Shown here: piece after piece, positions 34,757 through 48,034 of the stretch | How positions within the stretch are numbered: position 1 is the stretch's first letter | Layout: the number at the start of each line of letters is the position of its first letter | Origin: Adineta ricciae | Lineage: Eukaryota; Rotifera; Eurotatoria; Adinetida; Adinetidae | Length of the DNA stretch: 64,000 bases | Reading direction: 5' to 3' | Assembly (NCBI GenBank): GCA_905250025.1 | Contig: CAJNOJ010000060.1 | Span: 358,213-422,212, forward strand | Notes under the pieces: model-generated | The model's input: only the letters and a program-made list of their open reading frames with translations | Told to the model about the DNA's origin: nothing | Databases searched by the model: none | Program-made: the position numbers and the translations under genes

Positions 34757-37700
34757 TTAAAAGCGTGGTCGTGCGGAACGCGGGCGAACGCTTGGCGATG
34801 AGCTACCGAGTTGAGATGTTGACGTCGTTGAGGCTGCGACGGCAGCTGCAGCTCGCATTGAACGTAAGGCGATTGATGGTGAAATCGTGCGGCGAGTTGG
34901 TGAACGAAGACGTACGGGTTGTTCGTTGATTTCGCCTAAGCGTTTGACTTCGTGGTCTAGAAGAAGAGGATCAAGACCGAGTGGATCTCGAGAAACATAT
35001 GTCAATGGATCGGTGATTTCTCGACGAAGAACAGTTAAATCATCACTAGTGCGGTTGAGATGAGATTGACGTTGGCGGATTTCCGAGTGAAGTTGTTCTC
35101 GAAGTGTTTGAACCTAGGAAGTCGACTTGAGAGGAAATACTGGACTAAAAGGTAGTTCCTACTTGTTCTTCAAGACTTTTGACGCGAGAACGATGTGATT
35201 TTTCTCGAGTTTCTAAAGCACGTTCAGCAGCTGATTGAGATGTTCGAAGACGTTCAGTTTCAGCTTCAGTTTCACGTCGGTTACGTGTTGTAAAATCGAT
35301 CATACTACAGAAGAATCAAACTGATCTGTAATTTCCGTTAATATTCGAAGAAAATTTTACCGCTGAGCATGTTGATGTTCGGATTTGTTAAGAACATTTT
35401 GTAATTGTTCGATTTGTCGTTGTAAAGCTTGGTTTTCATCTTCAACTCGACGGAATTGTCGATCGATTTCTGTTCGGTCCCATGAACGAATAATATCTTC
35501 CGTAATGACACGATCACGTTCGACCTAGAAAGGATTAATTCGTTAGAAAACGCTCTCTTATCCATTCCTGTACAAACTTTATCTAGTGTTCGTTTCAAGA
35601 CATTTTTATCCTTTTCTAAACGTAATTTCGATAATTCAGCATCGCGTTTTTCAATATCGAGATTGCCGAATTGACGTTGTAAAAGAGACAATTTCTCTTG
35701 TAAGGTTTGTTTATCAGCAGTTAAGAGAGAGATCTTCTGAATTGCTTCTTGTTCGCTTTCTTGACGTTGAACGAGGAACTGAAATATTTCAATGAAGTTA
35801 ACATTTCATTCGTCCTTTTTGGTTTCACTTACGGTATTTGCATTGCGTAGTTGATTTTCTAATTCATGTCGTCGCATTTCGGAATCAGCAAGTTCGTTTT
35901 GAACATGGCCAACGCGTTCGAGTAATTCATGGTTTTGTTTCTTAAGTTCGCTGATTTGTGTTCTAAATGACAAGAATGTCTCTGATTGATTTGGTTAATC
36001 AGTGTCGATTACCGTGATTGTTCGAGTTTTTCTTGTGAGATACGTCGTTCGGCTTCACTGCTTTGTAAAGCATTTTGAATACCGCCGAGTTTTTGTTGTA
36101 AATCAGCTGCTTGATAAGTTGATTGAGAAATCGTTTGGTTCAATGATTGTACACGAGTCTTCAGACTTGATTCACCTTCTTCGGCTTTAGCTAATGTTAA
36201 TGAAAGACGATCGACACTTAATTGTAAAGATTGGCATTTTTCATCCCGATCCTATGAAAATCAATGAAATAATTTCTGAACAAACAGAAAGACACTGTTC
36301 TCACTTGAATCTGTCGAATTAATGATTCACATCGTTCTTGATAGACTTGAATTTCGGTATCTTTGTCAGTTAAGATCATGCTTAAACGTTGAATGTCACC
36401 TTCCAACGCTCGTTTGCTCATTTCGAGTTCAGTAGCACGATTTTCACTGTCGTCCAAAGCGCGTTTCAATTCTCGTTTTTCTTCATTCGAACGTGTTTCG
36501 CTTGTTTTGGATAAATCTAGTTTTTCCTATTCGAAACAAGAAAGCAGATCAAGTGATTTCATCTGAAGTATGCAATTGAAACATACGAGAAATTGTTTCT
36601 TCTCGTTATCTAACGCAGCAATTTGTCGTTCGAGTCCACTTATTTGATCCAACATTGTTTTACGTTCACGTTCACTCTTGCGAATGGTTTCTTCTTGTAA
36701 TAATAAAGTGCTTTGAGCACTTTGTAAACGAGTGTCAACGCCTTTCTTGTCTGAAAAGAAAAACAATGAAAGGATGGTTGAGACGACAAAAAATTCATTT
36801 CGTAACGCACCTTCTTCCGACGATGAGAGTGTCTTTTGTAATTGATTGAATCGTTGTTCAGTTCGAAGAAGATTTTCTTCGAGTTCTTTCGTGGTTCGTC
36901 GAAGTTGTGTAACTTCCGCTACAGAATAAACTTCGATTTAATCGTGTTCTATCGAGACAACTCTCTTACCAATGCAATCATCTCGTTCACGTTCGGTTTG
37001 CATCGAGTTTTGAACATAGTCTCTTAATGAATCACGAATTTGTTCGGGATCGACTTCAGCAACATCAACATAGGTTGAATTAGCCGAACGGTCATCATCA
37101 TAAGCTGGTGAGCGTGATCGTTGTGGGCTTCGTGATGAGTGACGTAGGATTGGTGAAGCGCGATTTTCATTCGTATCCATACCTTTGGTTGGTGAGATCG
37201 GTCGACGACGAGAATTTCGTGGGCTTGGTGAACGACTACGAAGTCGTGAACGGCTGCTACTACGCGGTCCGTAGCCAATTGAACGACGTAAACTAGATAC
37301 AATGCTACCTAGTTTGTATTCAGCATCACGTTTAGCTCCTTCAACTCTAGAAAGAACGAAATCGTTTATGTATGTAGCAAAAATAGCAGTATATTTACCG
37401 TGCTAATTGTGTGTCAAGTGCGCTTGTTCGTCCTTCTGCGCCCGATAATGCGATACGTAACTCTGAAACCATTTGATTGGCTCCTTCAAGTGCTAATTCA
37501 ACATTTCGTCGTTCATCGATTGCTTTACGTTCTACAAGGAAACAAACAAACCGCAATTCAGCGTTAATCGAGCATTGAACAAAACCTACCGAGACGTCGT
37601 GCATCTTCAATAGCTAATTTATGGTCACGTTCTTTCAATCGTTGTTCCTCTTCTAATTCAGCATAGTGTCGTTGAAGACTGGCTAATTCTTTGCGAAGAA

Positions 37701-40700
37701 CGTCTCGCGATGCTTCCGATTCGACAAAGCGTTGTTTTTGTCCGAACACTTCTCGGCGCATTTCTTCTTCCCGATGTTCATCTTGTCGAACTCGGTCACC
37801 TAATTCTTCTAATTCTTTGGATTTCTTCTTTGTTTCACCGTCGAGTAATTTCACGTGACGACGTAATTCTTGTAATTCTCGTCGTGCTTCCAATCGCGAA
37901 CGTTCGACATCACGTAAATTGTATCGCAATTCGTTGGAATCCTTTTGCCCTTGAGTTTTTTGCTCTTCGAGAACTAGACACAACAAAAGGTATTCGACAT
38001 TTCTTTTTATCTTCTGCAATGCTTACTAATAAGTCGTTGTTTAGCTTCTTCCAAGATTTGTTTCAAGTCGATCTTTTCATTTTCGACGTTCTTCAGTTTG
38101 CTACGTAGATCATCGCTGGAATGTAATGATAATTCTTTATCACGTTGTTCGTCTTGTAAATATCGTTTTAAGTCCTGGATTTCTTTTCGTTGTAAAGCAA
38201 TGTTTTCTTCGAATTCTCGGATGCGTCGGTTCGCATCGATTAAATCGCGCTTCAATTGATCACGATTGTCTTCGGTGACTTTCAATTGTGTCTTCAATTC
38301 GAAGTTTTCATGATTCTGCGACTGAATCTTTTGTCGTAATTGATCAAGATCGTCATTCAAGGTTTTCACATCACGCTCATTGGCTGTAATTACATCTTCG
38401 AATTTGTTTTGGAATTTCTTCAGTTCGTCTTGCAAAGTTAAAATGACTTGTCGTTCTTGTTCACGATGTAATGCTGCATCACGACGAGTCTTATCGTATT
38501 CAACTTGTAAACGCAACAAGTCATCCTTTGTCAATGATAATTTCTCAGACAGAGCATTACGTTCCGATTGAGCCATTGAAAGAAGCTAAAATACAAATCA
38601 AATACAATCGAAATGACATAGGTTCGCTTCGAAAGAGATGAATTTACAAAGTCAATTGAAATAGACATATTCCGCGCCGAGTTTGAATTTCTCACATGAA
38701 AACGTCAATATGTGTTCTGTTACGTTAAAATCTTATATATGGCAGGAAAAAAGAGAACTGCTATGTCTTTCAAATCAAAGCTAGGCTCTCTCGGAAGAAA
38801 AAGAAGAGAATTTTATTTACTTTTTGCTTTTCATTTTCTGCTTCGATCAACGCATGATCGCGTTCAGACATAATGTTTGCTAATTCGCGATGTAGATCAT
38901 CGCGTTCTTGACCAAAGCGTTGGCTGGAATCGTCTTTTTCTTTGGTGTGTTGTCGAATGATTTCTTCACGTGATGTTTCTAATTCCTGACGAATCTTTTC
39001 TCTTTCCCGTGTCATACGATCAACATCATCATCATGAGCTTGTTTGTGCTGACGAAGAGATGTGTCGTGATCTTGTTCTAATTTGGTCAAACGTTCTTGC
39101 AATTGATCACGTGTGCGCGCGGATTTCTCAATTTCAGCATTCAATTCAGCATGGAGACGTTGAATTTCATTTTGAAGTTGTTCTTTACGCAATAATAATT
39201 CTTGATTTTCACCTTCTAACTGTTCGCGTTTAACATCGAGTTGACTGGCGACGGCTTGAGCTTCGTAGAGAGCTGATTCTAGAGCTTCTTTGCTACAAAA
39301 GAAAAGGCAACAGTGACAAGATTGAAGTTGGAAATGAAGAAAATAACTGAAACGTACTCTGAACGTAATGCACTGATGGTCTAAAATATACGAGAAACAA
39401 AGCAGATAAGAATGAGAAAGAGAGATGACAATTTGTGCATACCGAATTCAAAGTTTGATTGTCGCGTTCAGAACCAGTTAGATCGATGACAAGATTACCA
39501 CGTTCTTTGGTTAAGTCTTCTTTTTCTTTGTTCAAACGAATATTGTGATCACTTAACCGTTCGATATCTTTTCGAGCAGCAATCAAATCTTCTGCCAATG
39601 TGTTTTTCAATCGAGTCATCTAATAAGAAAGCAAAGATAAATAAACATATTTGCAATCTTTTCAAAATAGATCGATCAAGTTTTACTTGTTGAAATTGCT
39701 CAACAACATCAGCTCGTTCTTTATTGGCTGCGCTGAGTTCTTCTTCGATTTGTTGACGACTAACTTCAGTTAGTTGAAGACGGTGAAGAAGTGCTAGAAG
39801 AAACAGATATTAACAAATTCGCCTCTCACAGATGCGCTGGAAAATTCTTTCTGATAGAGATCAATCCATTTGAATTACTTACTATCTCGTTCATTCTCAA
39901 CATCGATCTTTTCTTGTTCGACTTTGACTAATTCCTAAACATCACAGTTTCTAACGATTGATATATGTCAAGGATTTCAATTACTTGTCGAAGTGTTGAT
40001 TTGTCTTGTTCAGCATCAGATTTTTCATTAAGAATAACATTCTTTTCTTGTTCGATCTAGCACATAGTGCAGACAAAAATGAAAACAATTTTCCAATTGA
40101 TATTTTACATACCAAGAGAATAATTTTATTCAGTTCAATCTTATCTTGAGCAAGACCTTCGTTAAGTGCCTGAACTTTACAGAGAAGATCTCGTAAAGCT
40201 GCACCTTCACTGCGTTCTTTGCTTAGGTCAAGTTCGACTTCTGCACGATAGAGTTCCGATCGTGACAATGCATCAGCTAAATGAACAAGAGTTTGCGTAC
40301 CAATCAGTCTGACAACACTTCGACTTACATAGAACAAGTTTTTCTTGTGATAAGACATCCTTTGCTAGTTTTTCTGCTTGGTAATGTTCGCGTAAATCGG
40401 AGACATCTTTCTTCAATCTTGAAAGTTGACTTTCAAGATTTTCGATCACTTTGATACAACGTTCATTTTCTTTCACTTGACGAATACGATCTTTTTGTAG
40501 ATCTTCTTTTTCTTCTTCGAGTATGTCGCGTTGACGTTGCAGCTCCGTATTTGCTTGATGTAACCGTTCACAATCGGAGCGCAACGTTTCAATTTGAGAG
40601 TTCAATGTCTAAACGCAAACAGATACCGATATTCTATGAAGACAGAAGTATACGACGCTTACAATGCGAATCTTCTCCATATTCGATCGTTCGTGATTTG

Positions 40701-43700
40701 ATGTTTCAAGAGCTGTTTTCGAACGATCACGATCTTGAGCAGTCGAATCAAATTGCCGACGTAAATCTTCGATTTGTGCTTTGTAACTCGCAGATTGTTG
40801 TTCGAAGAGACGTCGTTCAGTTTCGCTTTGATTCAATTGATCTTTCAACAATTGAACTGCATCACGTGTGCTTGATAATTTCGTTTGTAAATCATGCACC
40901 TTTAAATACACAACATCAGACCAGTTTCGAAATGCAAACTGCTAAATAAAAGTGTCCTACCTGAACTTGACGTTTACTTAACGCAGCATGAACAGCACTG
41001 AAGGTACTATCAGCAAATGATGGTGAAAGACTTCGAGAATGTACCAATGCTGTTTGAGTTAACCGTTGAGGTGAATGAGATCGAGGTGAACGAAGACTAA
41101 ACCGAAAAGAATGTCCAAATTAGATCGGGGTGCAAATTGTCAAGCCCATCATCATGTAACCTTGACTTATCTTTCACTCTTATTAGATAAACATATTGAA
41201 AAGTAAGATGCATGATTGCCTCTAGCACCTATTCTTTGAAATACATTGTTACCTAATTCGCTTCCTTGATTACATAAAGACGTGTCAAGTTTTTTGATTG
41301 AAAAGACAACTAAGATTGTTCTATATAAAATTTCTTTTCTTTTTCTCAAGTACTTTTAGTCATCGTACGATGATTTCTAGAGCAAAAGAAAAACAGTTAA
41401 TGATTGATAAAAAAACTAAATGTTTGTGTATTTATCTGATGTTAAAATCGATTGCATTGTTTTTTCAACATAATGGAAAATAAATATTGTCTTTCTAAGA
41501 GCAGACGTTTGAACAAAACAAAATAAATCAATTCGCCAAGAGCACTCGAACATATTTTCGGCTTAGACGGTTTTTAAATCTACCTTATTTTCAACATTCT
41601 TTCAAGGTTATGTCGGCTCATTTGTAGAAAGCCTTGAAAATGCTTGCTAACGTTTTAGGACATCGTAAAACTGGATTTTTTTCAAACATATTTTGTTCTT
41701 GTCGTTTATGTTAACTAAAAGAAACCATTGCGGCTAATAGGAAAATATATTTTGTCATTGAGGACACAAAAATGTAATTAAACTGGTATAATACGAAAAC
41801 GTACTTCTCCCTCTTCGGTTTCGCGATGTTTGTTTTCTAGTTATGACGAAAAAGAAATTCGTAATAACATACCGAGTATAGCTTCGTTCAGGTGATTCGA
41901 ATCGATCGGTACCTCTTAATGGTGATAATTGGCGTGGTGATGTTCGTCCAGTGACATCTCCGTCGTATTGATGATCTTCATCATTGATGACCGCTTGGGC
42001 AATGTCTCGCAGACGTTGATGAAGACGCTCGGTATCAGCATTGATCTCCCGAGTACGTGTTTCCAAAGTAGAAGAAGAGCTTTCCTGGAAGAAAAAAATT
42101 CATTATTGACACTGTCCTTCACGCGACTCTCTGAGCGAACCTCACTACTATTAAAGGACGTTCTCAAAAGAAGAAAGTGAAAAGTAACTGATGATCTTGT
42201 GCGAGTGACTGCTTCAGTGATTTTTTTTCTAGCAATTGACTAACGATTTCCGTCATATGCATAGTTACGGAAGATCAATCGCATTTGATTTAATTATTCT
42301 GATTGAGTTTCTGTAAATGATTCTCATACCTGTGTTCGTCGATACATTCAGACGATGGTCAGACAAGAACCGCAAACCGAAGAAAACGATGTTGATGAAT
42401 GAATGAAAACGAAATGCGAGAAAAAGAAAAGAGAAGAGAGGAGAAGAGAGGAGAGGAGAAGAGAGGAGAGGAGAAGAGAGGAGAGGAGAAGAGAGGAGAG
42501 GAGAAGAATTCAAGCTGAAGGCGGTGAGTACTTATGCTTACCACACGACGACGAGAAAGAGACTTTTTTCTTGCGCTCTCTCTCTCTCTCTCTCTCTTCT
42601 CTTTTATAAAATATTTTCAAACAAAAAAAAAAGAAGAAAGAATGCTAAACAGCAACAGCCGTTGCATCTGATTTCATTTCTGAATTCTTTTCATGCTTCG
42701 AGCTATAATTCTCGAGGGCTTCAACGAAATCAAACAAGCAAGAGTTGTCAAGTCAGAAATTTGAGCAAATTTCGTAAACAACTTCTTGCGCACATATTTA
42801 CTTTTATTTGTTAAAAAAGCTACGCAAGTGGTAGACTATTGTCTCGCTCTCAAATTTGCTTTTCATTTTATCTCGACAAATCGATTACGAGCAACTGACA
42901 GATCGTATGACGATTTCTGTTGTTTTCGTCAGTCGAAATGCTTAATTAATGAGGAAAACATGTTCTCCGGCTCTCAAACGACCGGCCAACAACATAGAAG
43001 TGAAACGAGAGAAAAGTATGAAAGCTTTCTAAATGGAAAATATACCTGCGAGCTCACCTGCGCCACCGCAACAGTTTGCGCCATTTTGCTGAGAGTATAC
43101 CGCAAACAACAGGTAAGCTGCAGCGATTACAAATGCTAGTAGCAGTTGTTGTTTAATCTTTCTATCCAACTATCGGTACGAACACCACGACAATCGCAGT
43201 AAAGTAAACAATTGCGGCCTCCACTATGTAATTTATTAACCGGCTTCTTTTATCAAAATACGTCTTTTTTCTCAACCAAAATTTCTTTCCTCTCGCTCTT
43301 TTTTTCTTCTCATTTAGATTCTTTTGATGACAGAATAGAATTGTGTCAATAAACATCAGAAGTGGAAACAAAGGAAAACGAAAGTACGCGATTGCGAACA
43401 CAAGTGATTGTGCTTTCCAGCCAAGCATTTCGTTTGAAAAAACATGAGAAATACGAAATAGATCGGAAGAGAGAGAGAGAGAGATTTGAAAAGGCAAACT
43501 TTCTCATACAACAAAATGACATTAGTATGTTTAATACTTTTGAATGTTTTTCTTTCGAATGATACATATACATGCATGACGAAAAACGAACAAGTAAAAA
43601 GACAAGCCGATCAGTTCGACGAATTGATTATAAAATCAAAACGAAAAGTTTGTTTTTTCAGCGGTCTGTCTGTCTGATGCAATGAAACTCTAGATATTAA

Positions 43701-45704
43701 ATTTCCTCTTCAAGTATCGAAGGACGACAAGTTCATACAATAACAAGAGTATCTATTAGTAAATGTCTTGTTCGAAAAAATAAATCTAACTAACGCGAAT
43801 GCTTTGAAGGTTCAGTTATTTGAAGAAAACGAGAAACTCACCATGGCTTGGTTAGTACGTGCCAGATTGGTAATCGCACTGTCTTTGTCGCTTAATTGAT
43901 TGCGTAGTTTCTCATTCAGTTGAGTCAGTTCTTGCAGTCTGGAACAGCAGAACAAATGAGTGGTTTTGACGAAGAAGATATTATTTGACTTACTTTTGTT
44001 GTAAATCAGTCATTTCACGTGTTTTCTCTCGGATTTGACTTTCTAAATTAGCACGATCATTACGCTCACGTTCGGCTGCAGCCTGAAAGGAAATGTCATA
44101 GATTAGAAAACAGCTTCGGAAGCGCTTTTCAATATACTTGTCCTTGAGATTCTGCGGTTTTAGCGGATGTTAGAAAGCTAAAACAAGCACTTGTTAATGA
44201 TCGACCTGTTTGAGCAAGATCATTTCGAACGCGTGTTAAATCACGTTCGGTGGTGCCTTTCAGCTCAGTGAATTGTTGACGAAACGAAACGATTTCTCGC
44301 CATAGTTCATACATCATGTTGTGTTCTTTATCATAGTATTTATTGAATGCCTAATGAATATCAGAGAAGAGATGGTTTCGATTGAGAATAAGTCGATACA
44401 AACCCGTGTTTCTTCTTTGAAATCATGTTTTCTCTTTGCTAATTCTTCACGGACTTGTTGAAGTTCTTTGGTAAGATGACGAACATCGTCGCTCAATTGT
44501 CGATTAGCTAAATGAGCTTGATCGAGTTGCTCACGAAGTAGAATGTTCAATTGGCCTAGATTTGCTGATCTAAACGAGACTTCTTCAACTTAGTTCATGA
44601 ACATGACACTCATACTTTTGTTTTTCTTCTTCAAGAATGATGGCACTAGCATCTTGTTCTTCGCTATTTTCCGGAATACGAGATTTGTAGGTCAAGCTCG
44701 GTGGCGTTGAATTACTCGTCGACTAGATCGAATGTTAAAGGATGTTTATAGCGAAAAAGTCGACTTACTGAAACTCGAATACGATCCATGTCGACTCGTT
44801 GTTGATCAGTTAATGATTCCAATTCAGCACATCGTTTTTTATATTGTACAACCTGTAAGTACACAAGAAAACATTCGTCGACTTCTTTTCTTTTTAAAGG
44901 AAAGCCCAAACTTTTTCTTGTAGTTTTTGTACGAGTTGTGCTTGTTTTTGTTGGCCTTCTTGGTAATTAGACAATTTACGTTTATACGATTGATGTTCTT
45001 CTTCTAATCTTCGTCTCAACTCGATATTTTGTTGGACAAGAACGCGTCGTTCCGGTTCACCATCGCCAGCCTCCGATGCGACGTCAATACCATGGGCACG
45101 TAAGGATTGCTCGAGCTAAAGAATCGAAACGGATATATTTGCTGATGAAAGTAAAAGCAAACTCTCTTATTTCCCTATGTTTATTAATCATTAGGATTGA
45201 AGAATATCATCAAAAATTCTAAATATGTTTTTACAAAGTCTTCAATGACAAACCAAGTCATAACAAGGTGGTTGATTGAAATAAAAAAAAACTTACTCGA
45301 TCCGACAAGGCGTTGTACCGTATGCTTAACTCGTCTTTCTCTGCGCGAGTTAGATTCAAGACTGTTTCCACCCGATTGAGTTCATCGTTGAGAAAACGAT
45401 TTTCATCAAGAAGCTGAACTGCACTTGATGTGCCCATGAGATTTCGAACAGATGATTGACTTGAAACTGTATGTTGAGATCGAGATCGTGTTATTGGTGG
45501 CGTACGAATACGATTTACGAATATGTCTTGCGTCCGACCACGAATCGTTGTACTACGATTTTCATCTTCATCCGAAAGTACTTCTTCTAGATGCTAAAAA
45601 TACGAAATGTGCACAGATTTCAGATGAATGGTCACGCCGATGAACAATGCGAGAAAGAAGGAAATACATACAAATGAATTTTCAAGAGGAATGTCATCTC
45701 CCAT
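34757..45704 (-). CDS. CROCC: Rootletin (ciliary rootlet coiled-coil protein), 2133 aa
   Basis: Structural protein of the ciliary rootlet and centrosome linker. 33 exons, from 5' to 3': 45672-45704, 45297-45593, 44912-45115, 44769-44852, 44616-44722, 44404-44569, 44138-44350, 43994-44082, 43842-43938, 41873-42084, 40961-41096, 40663-40899, 40329-40608, 40113-40276, 39985-40056, 39883-39934, 39687-39793, 39443-39619, 39358-39380, 38821-39292, 38027-38585, 37590-37973, 37399-37531, 36970-37346, 36811-36918, 36587-36750, 36305-36526, 36013-36251, 35833-35962, 35578-35778, 35361-35524, 35163-35304, 34757-35113. The sum is 6402 bp with all phases closing; human rootletin has 2017 aa. Matching blocks include RAEKDELSIRYNALSDRLEQ, LVQKLQ, LLREQLDQAHLANRQLSDD, RLRDIAQAVINDE, SLRSPRSHSPQRLTQ, RSRLEARRELQELRRHVK and DRVITEDIIRS. 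Almost all of it is coiled coil, with SP-rich breaks near the middle and at the end. Confidence 0.95.
42431..42505. repeat. Polypurine minisatellite, 15-bp unit (about 5 copies)
   Basis: Near-perfect tandem copies of GAGAAGAGAGGAGAG lie inside rootletin intron 9 (42085-43841). The plus strand is pure purine here; the rootletin pre-mRNA is pure pyrimidine. Mirror-symmetric purine tracts can form triplex DNA. A (TC)n run at about 42573-42600 follows. Confidence 0.85.
43058..43084 (-). other. CROCC: Possible internal first exon of rootletin
   Basis: Inside the 1757-bp intron 9 an ATG at 43084 opens MAQTVAVAQ and runs into a good donor (CAG|GTGAGC) in phase 0, the same phase as the next rootletin exon at 42084. 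An internal promoter could thus give a rootletin lacking its first ~430 residues. Evidence is sequence only. Confidence 0.25.
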
Positions 45705-48034
45705 AATGTCGATGATGAGTGAGGTTTGCTGATCTTTCGCCTGGCAACTAACCGAACTCGTGTGTTTATGAAACCGAAGCGATTGTTCGAACGTTCTGCT
45801 CTTGGTGATGTGACACCACAGGAGTAACGAAAATGTCTTAACTGCTGACGATAATTACACAGCTATCGAAATACATGAGAATGAAAAAAGTCGAAGAGAA
45901 AAAACAACTAAGAGGAACTTTTTGATTTTTTTGTTTGTTTATTGCCAACGACGAAACGGCATATTTTTTTTTGGTCATTCTCTCAAGAATTTAAACATGT
46001 TTCGAATATATAAGATGAATCTGACCAAATGTTCGGTTGATTGAAATGCAAGTAAAATAAAAAACAAACGCTCGCTTTTTCTTCGTCTCCTTCTCAGTTG
46101 AAACATTTTCGGTTGTGTGAAGTTCCATTGCGGTTTTGTGGTTATTCAAAAGGAAAGAAAACCACTAAACAATTATGAAAAAGGAAAAAAGTGAACATCA
46201 ATATTTAATCATTTCGTTCAATCAATTGAGTGCTTGTCCGGCAGTTTCATCATGTCATTCATGTCAATCGTATGATTGTCCAAGGCAATGTTTTATTATT
46301 CATAGCAATTCATATTGAATATATAATCGATTAAGACTAACTAAAAGAATCCGTAGGAATCGCTCTAACACATTCTTAAATAGTCAATCGTATGTTTTCA
46401 AATATATTGGTCTATGTCTTGTTCTTGAAGCGAAGTGCTTCTGTTCGAAAGTTTGAACACAAATGTGAGAAAGAAACGCACTGGCAGAAAAGGAATCTAA
46501 TCTCATCAAAGTCAGCGTCACTTCAATGATAAAATAAAGAAAAAACTCTGAACTTTTGTTGTACAGCGGCGTCATACAGTCAAAAATGCGCTGATTATTT
46601 ATTCGAGTCTGATTCTTTACTTCTGTTGTTTCAAGGTTTTAGAATCTCAGGCAGCGAACGTTTTTCTCCTATCAATTCAATGTTACTTGAGAAAAGAGAG
46701 CGCAAGACAAACAAGACATGGTTTAATTGAGTATTCTCGTTCGCTGCGAATTTTTGATTCGTCTTCGAATGTACATTAGAAAAGATGTGTTTTGCTTTGC
46801 GGTTGTTTATTTCGATATTTCGAAGTTAAAATGCTTGTGTTGTTTGACTTCAAGGCATGAAAAAAGCAGTTTAGATTTGATCACAAATCGTATCGTATCA
46901 ACAAAGTTTCCATTACTTAAAACAAAATTCTAATCTAGAGAATGGAAAAAAAAGGAGAACGCGAATGACGAAATTAAGACATCAGATTTATGTAAAAAAA
47001 TATCTCTTTTTTTCTAAGGTTTCCTTTTACAAGATTAAATAGACTTGTATGCCTGTTTTGCATCGAATAGCAAGGACATGCACAAATTTGTTCTTTCATT
47101 CTACTTACACTCGAAAAGATGTGGATATAAAGATTTGATTACTAAATGTGTAGAATATTAATTAAAATCTAAAACAATATTGAAAAGAAAAACGAAGAAG
47201 ACGAACGGTTAATATGATCAAATTATTCGCGATGTCAATGAAACGAAAGAAACGTTGAGACTGACCAAGTATTTAACGTTTTTCTTTTCTCTTATAACAC
47301 TCGACGAACGTCAACATTCAACAGGGGATTAATAGCAACCCGAAAAAAAATCACCATGAACATTTGTTCAAATCCAGTCGTTGCCAAGTGATTAACTTCT
47401 ACTCAAGGTTAAAAGTCAACTGAATGATTGAAAAAAAAAGAAACATTACAGAATGACTCACGAATAAGATCAGCATTTTCTTTCGCAAACTAAACTGTAT
47501 AATCGGGATTCCGCAGATAGTGGCTAGATATCTTACACCGTCAAATTTCAGTTAATCGAAGATAGTTATTGTATTATATGGCCGTAAAATCTATCGGATC
47601 CAAGGATGGGATTGCTGGACCTACGACTAGTATTGAACTATCGAATAACTTTTTCCGATGTAGATATGAGCAAACATCGATGTTAATAGAGTTCGCTCAT
47701 CATTTAACTTTGAGAATATATTCAAATAATAACGGAGTCAAACTATTTCTCGTGTAGACTAGCGCCATCTTTAGTAAAAACTTCAATATTTTTTTCATAA
47801 CTGATCATCGATTTCGGTTAAAAGATACTAAAATATAGATTCTATTACAATTCTATATTTTTCCATCGAAATCAAGCACTTGAAACTCTTTCGAAAAAAC
47901 AAACCATTCAGTGTATTTTCAGTTCTTCGTCAGTTCGGTTAACTAAACGTCGGAATTACCTAAGAACAATGCATGTGAACATTTTCAAATTTTCTTCTAG
48001 ATTTCGATTAATATCTTGCAGAAATCTTTAGAAC
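45705..48034. other. 2.3 kb divergent intergenic region (rootletin / GTPBP4)
   Basis: No gene was recognised. It must contain the promoters of two head-to-head genes. Short frames (46384-46575, 47569-47757) lack any family feature. Confidence 0.55.

Noticed and set aside
37710-38108. Long plus-strand frames opposite rootletin exons
   Set aside because: They mirror the coiled-coil codons on the other strand (leucine/valine-rich shadows) and break at rootletin introns.
42403-42609. Plus-strand frame encoding repeated REERR
   Set aside because: It is only a translation of the 15-bp purine minisatellite in a rootletin intron, without flanking domain or splice support.
42786-43139. 117-codon plus-strand frame inside the rootletin intron
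   Set aside because: Composition is random-like, with no family motif; it is antisense to the intron.
47569-47757. 62-codon plus-strand frame between rootletin and GTPBP4
   Set aside because: No family resemblance and no supporting start context; treated as chance.
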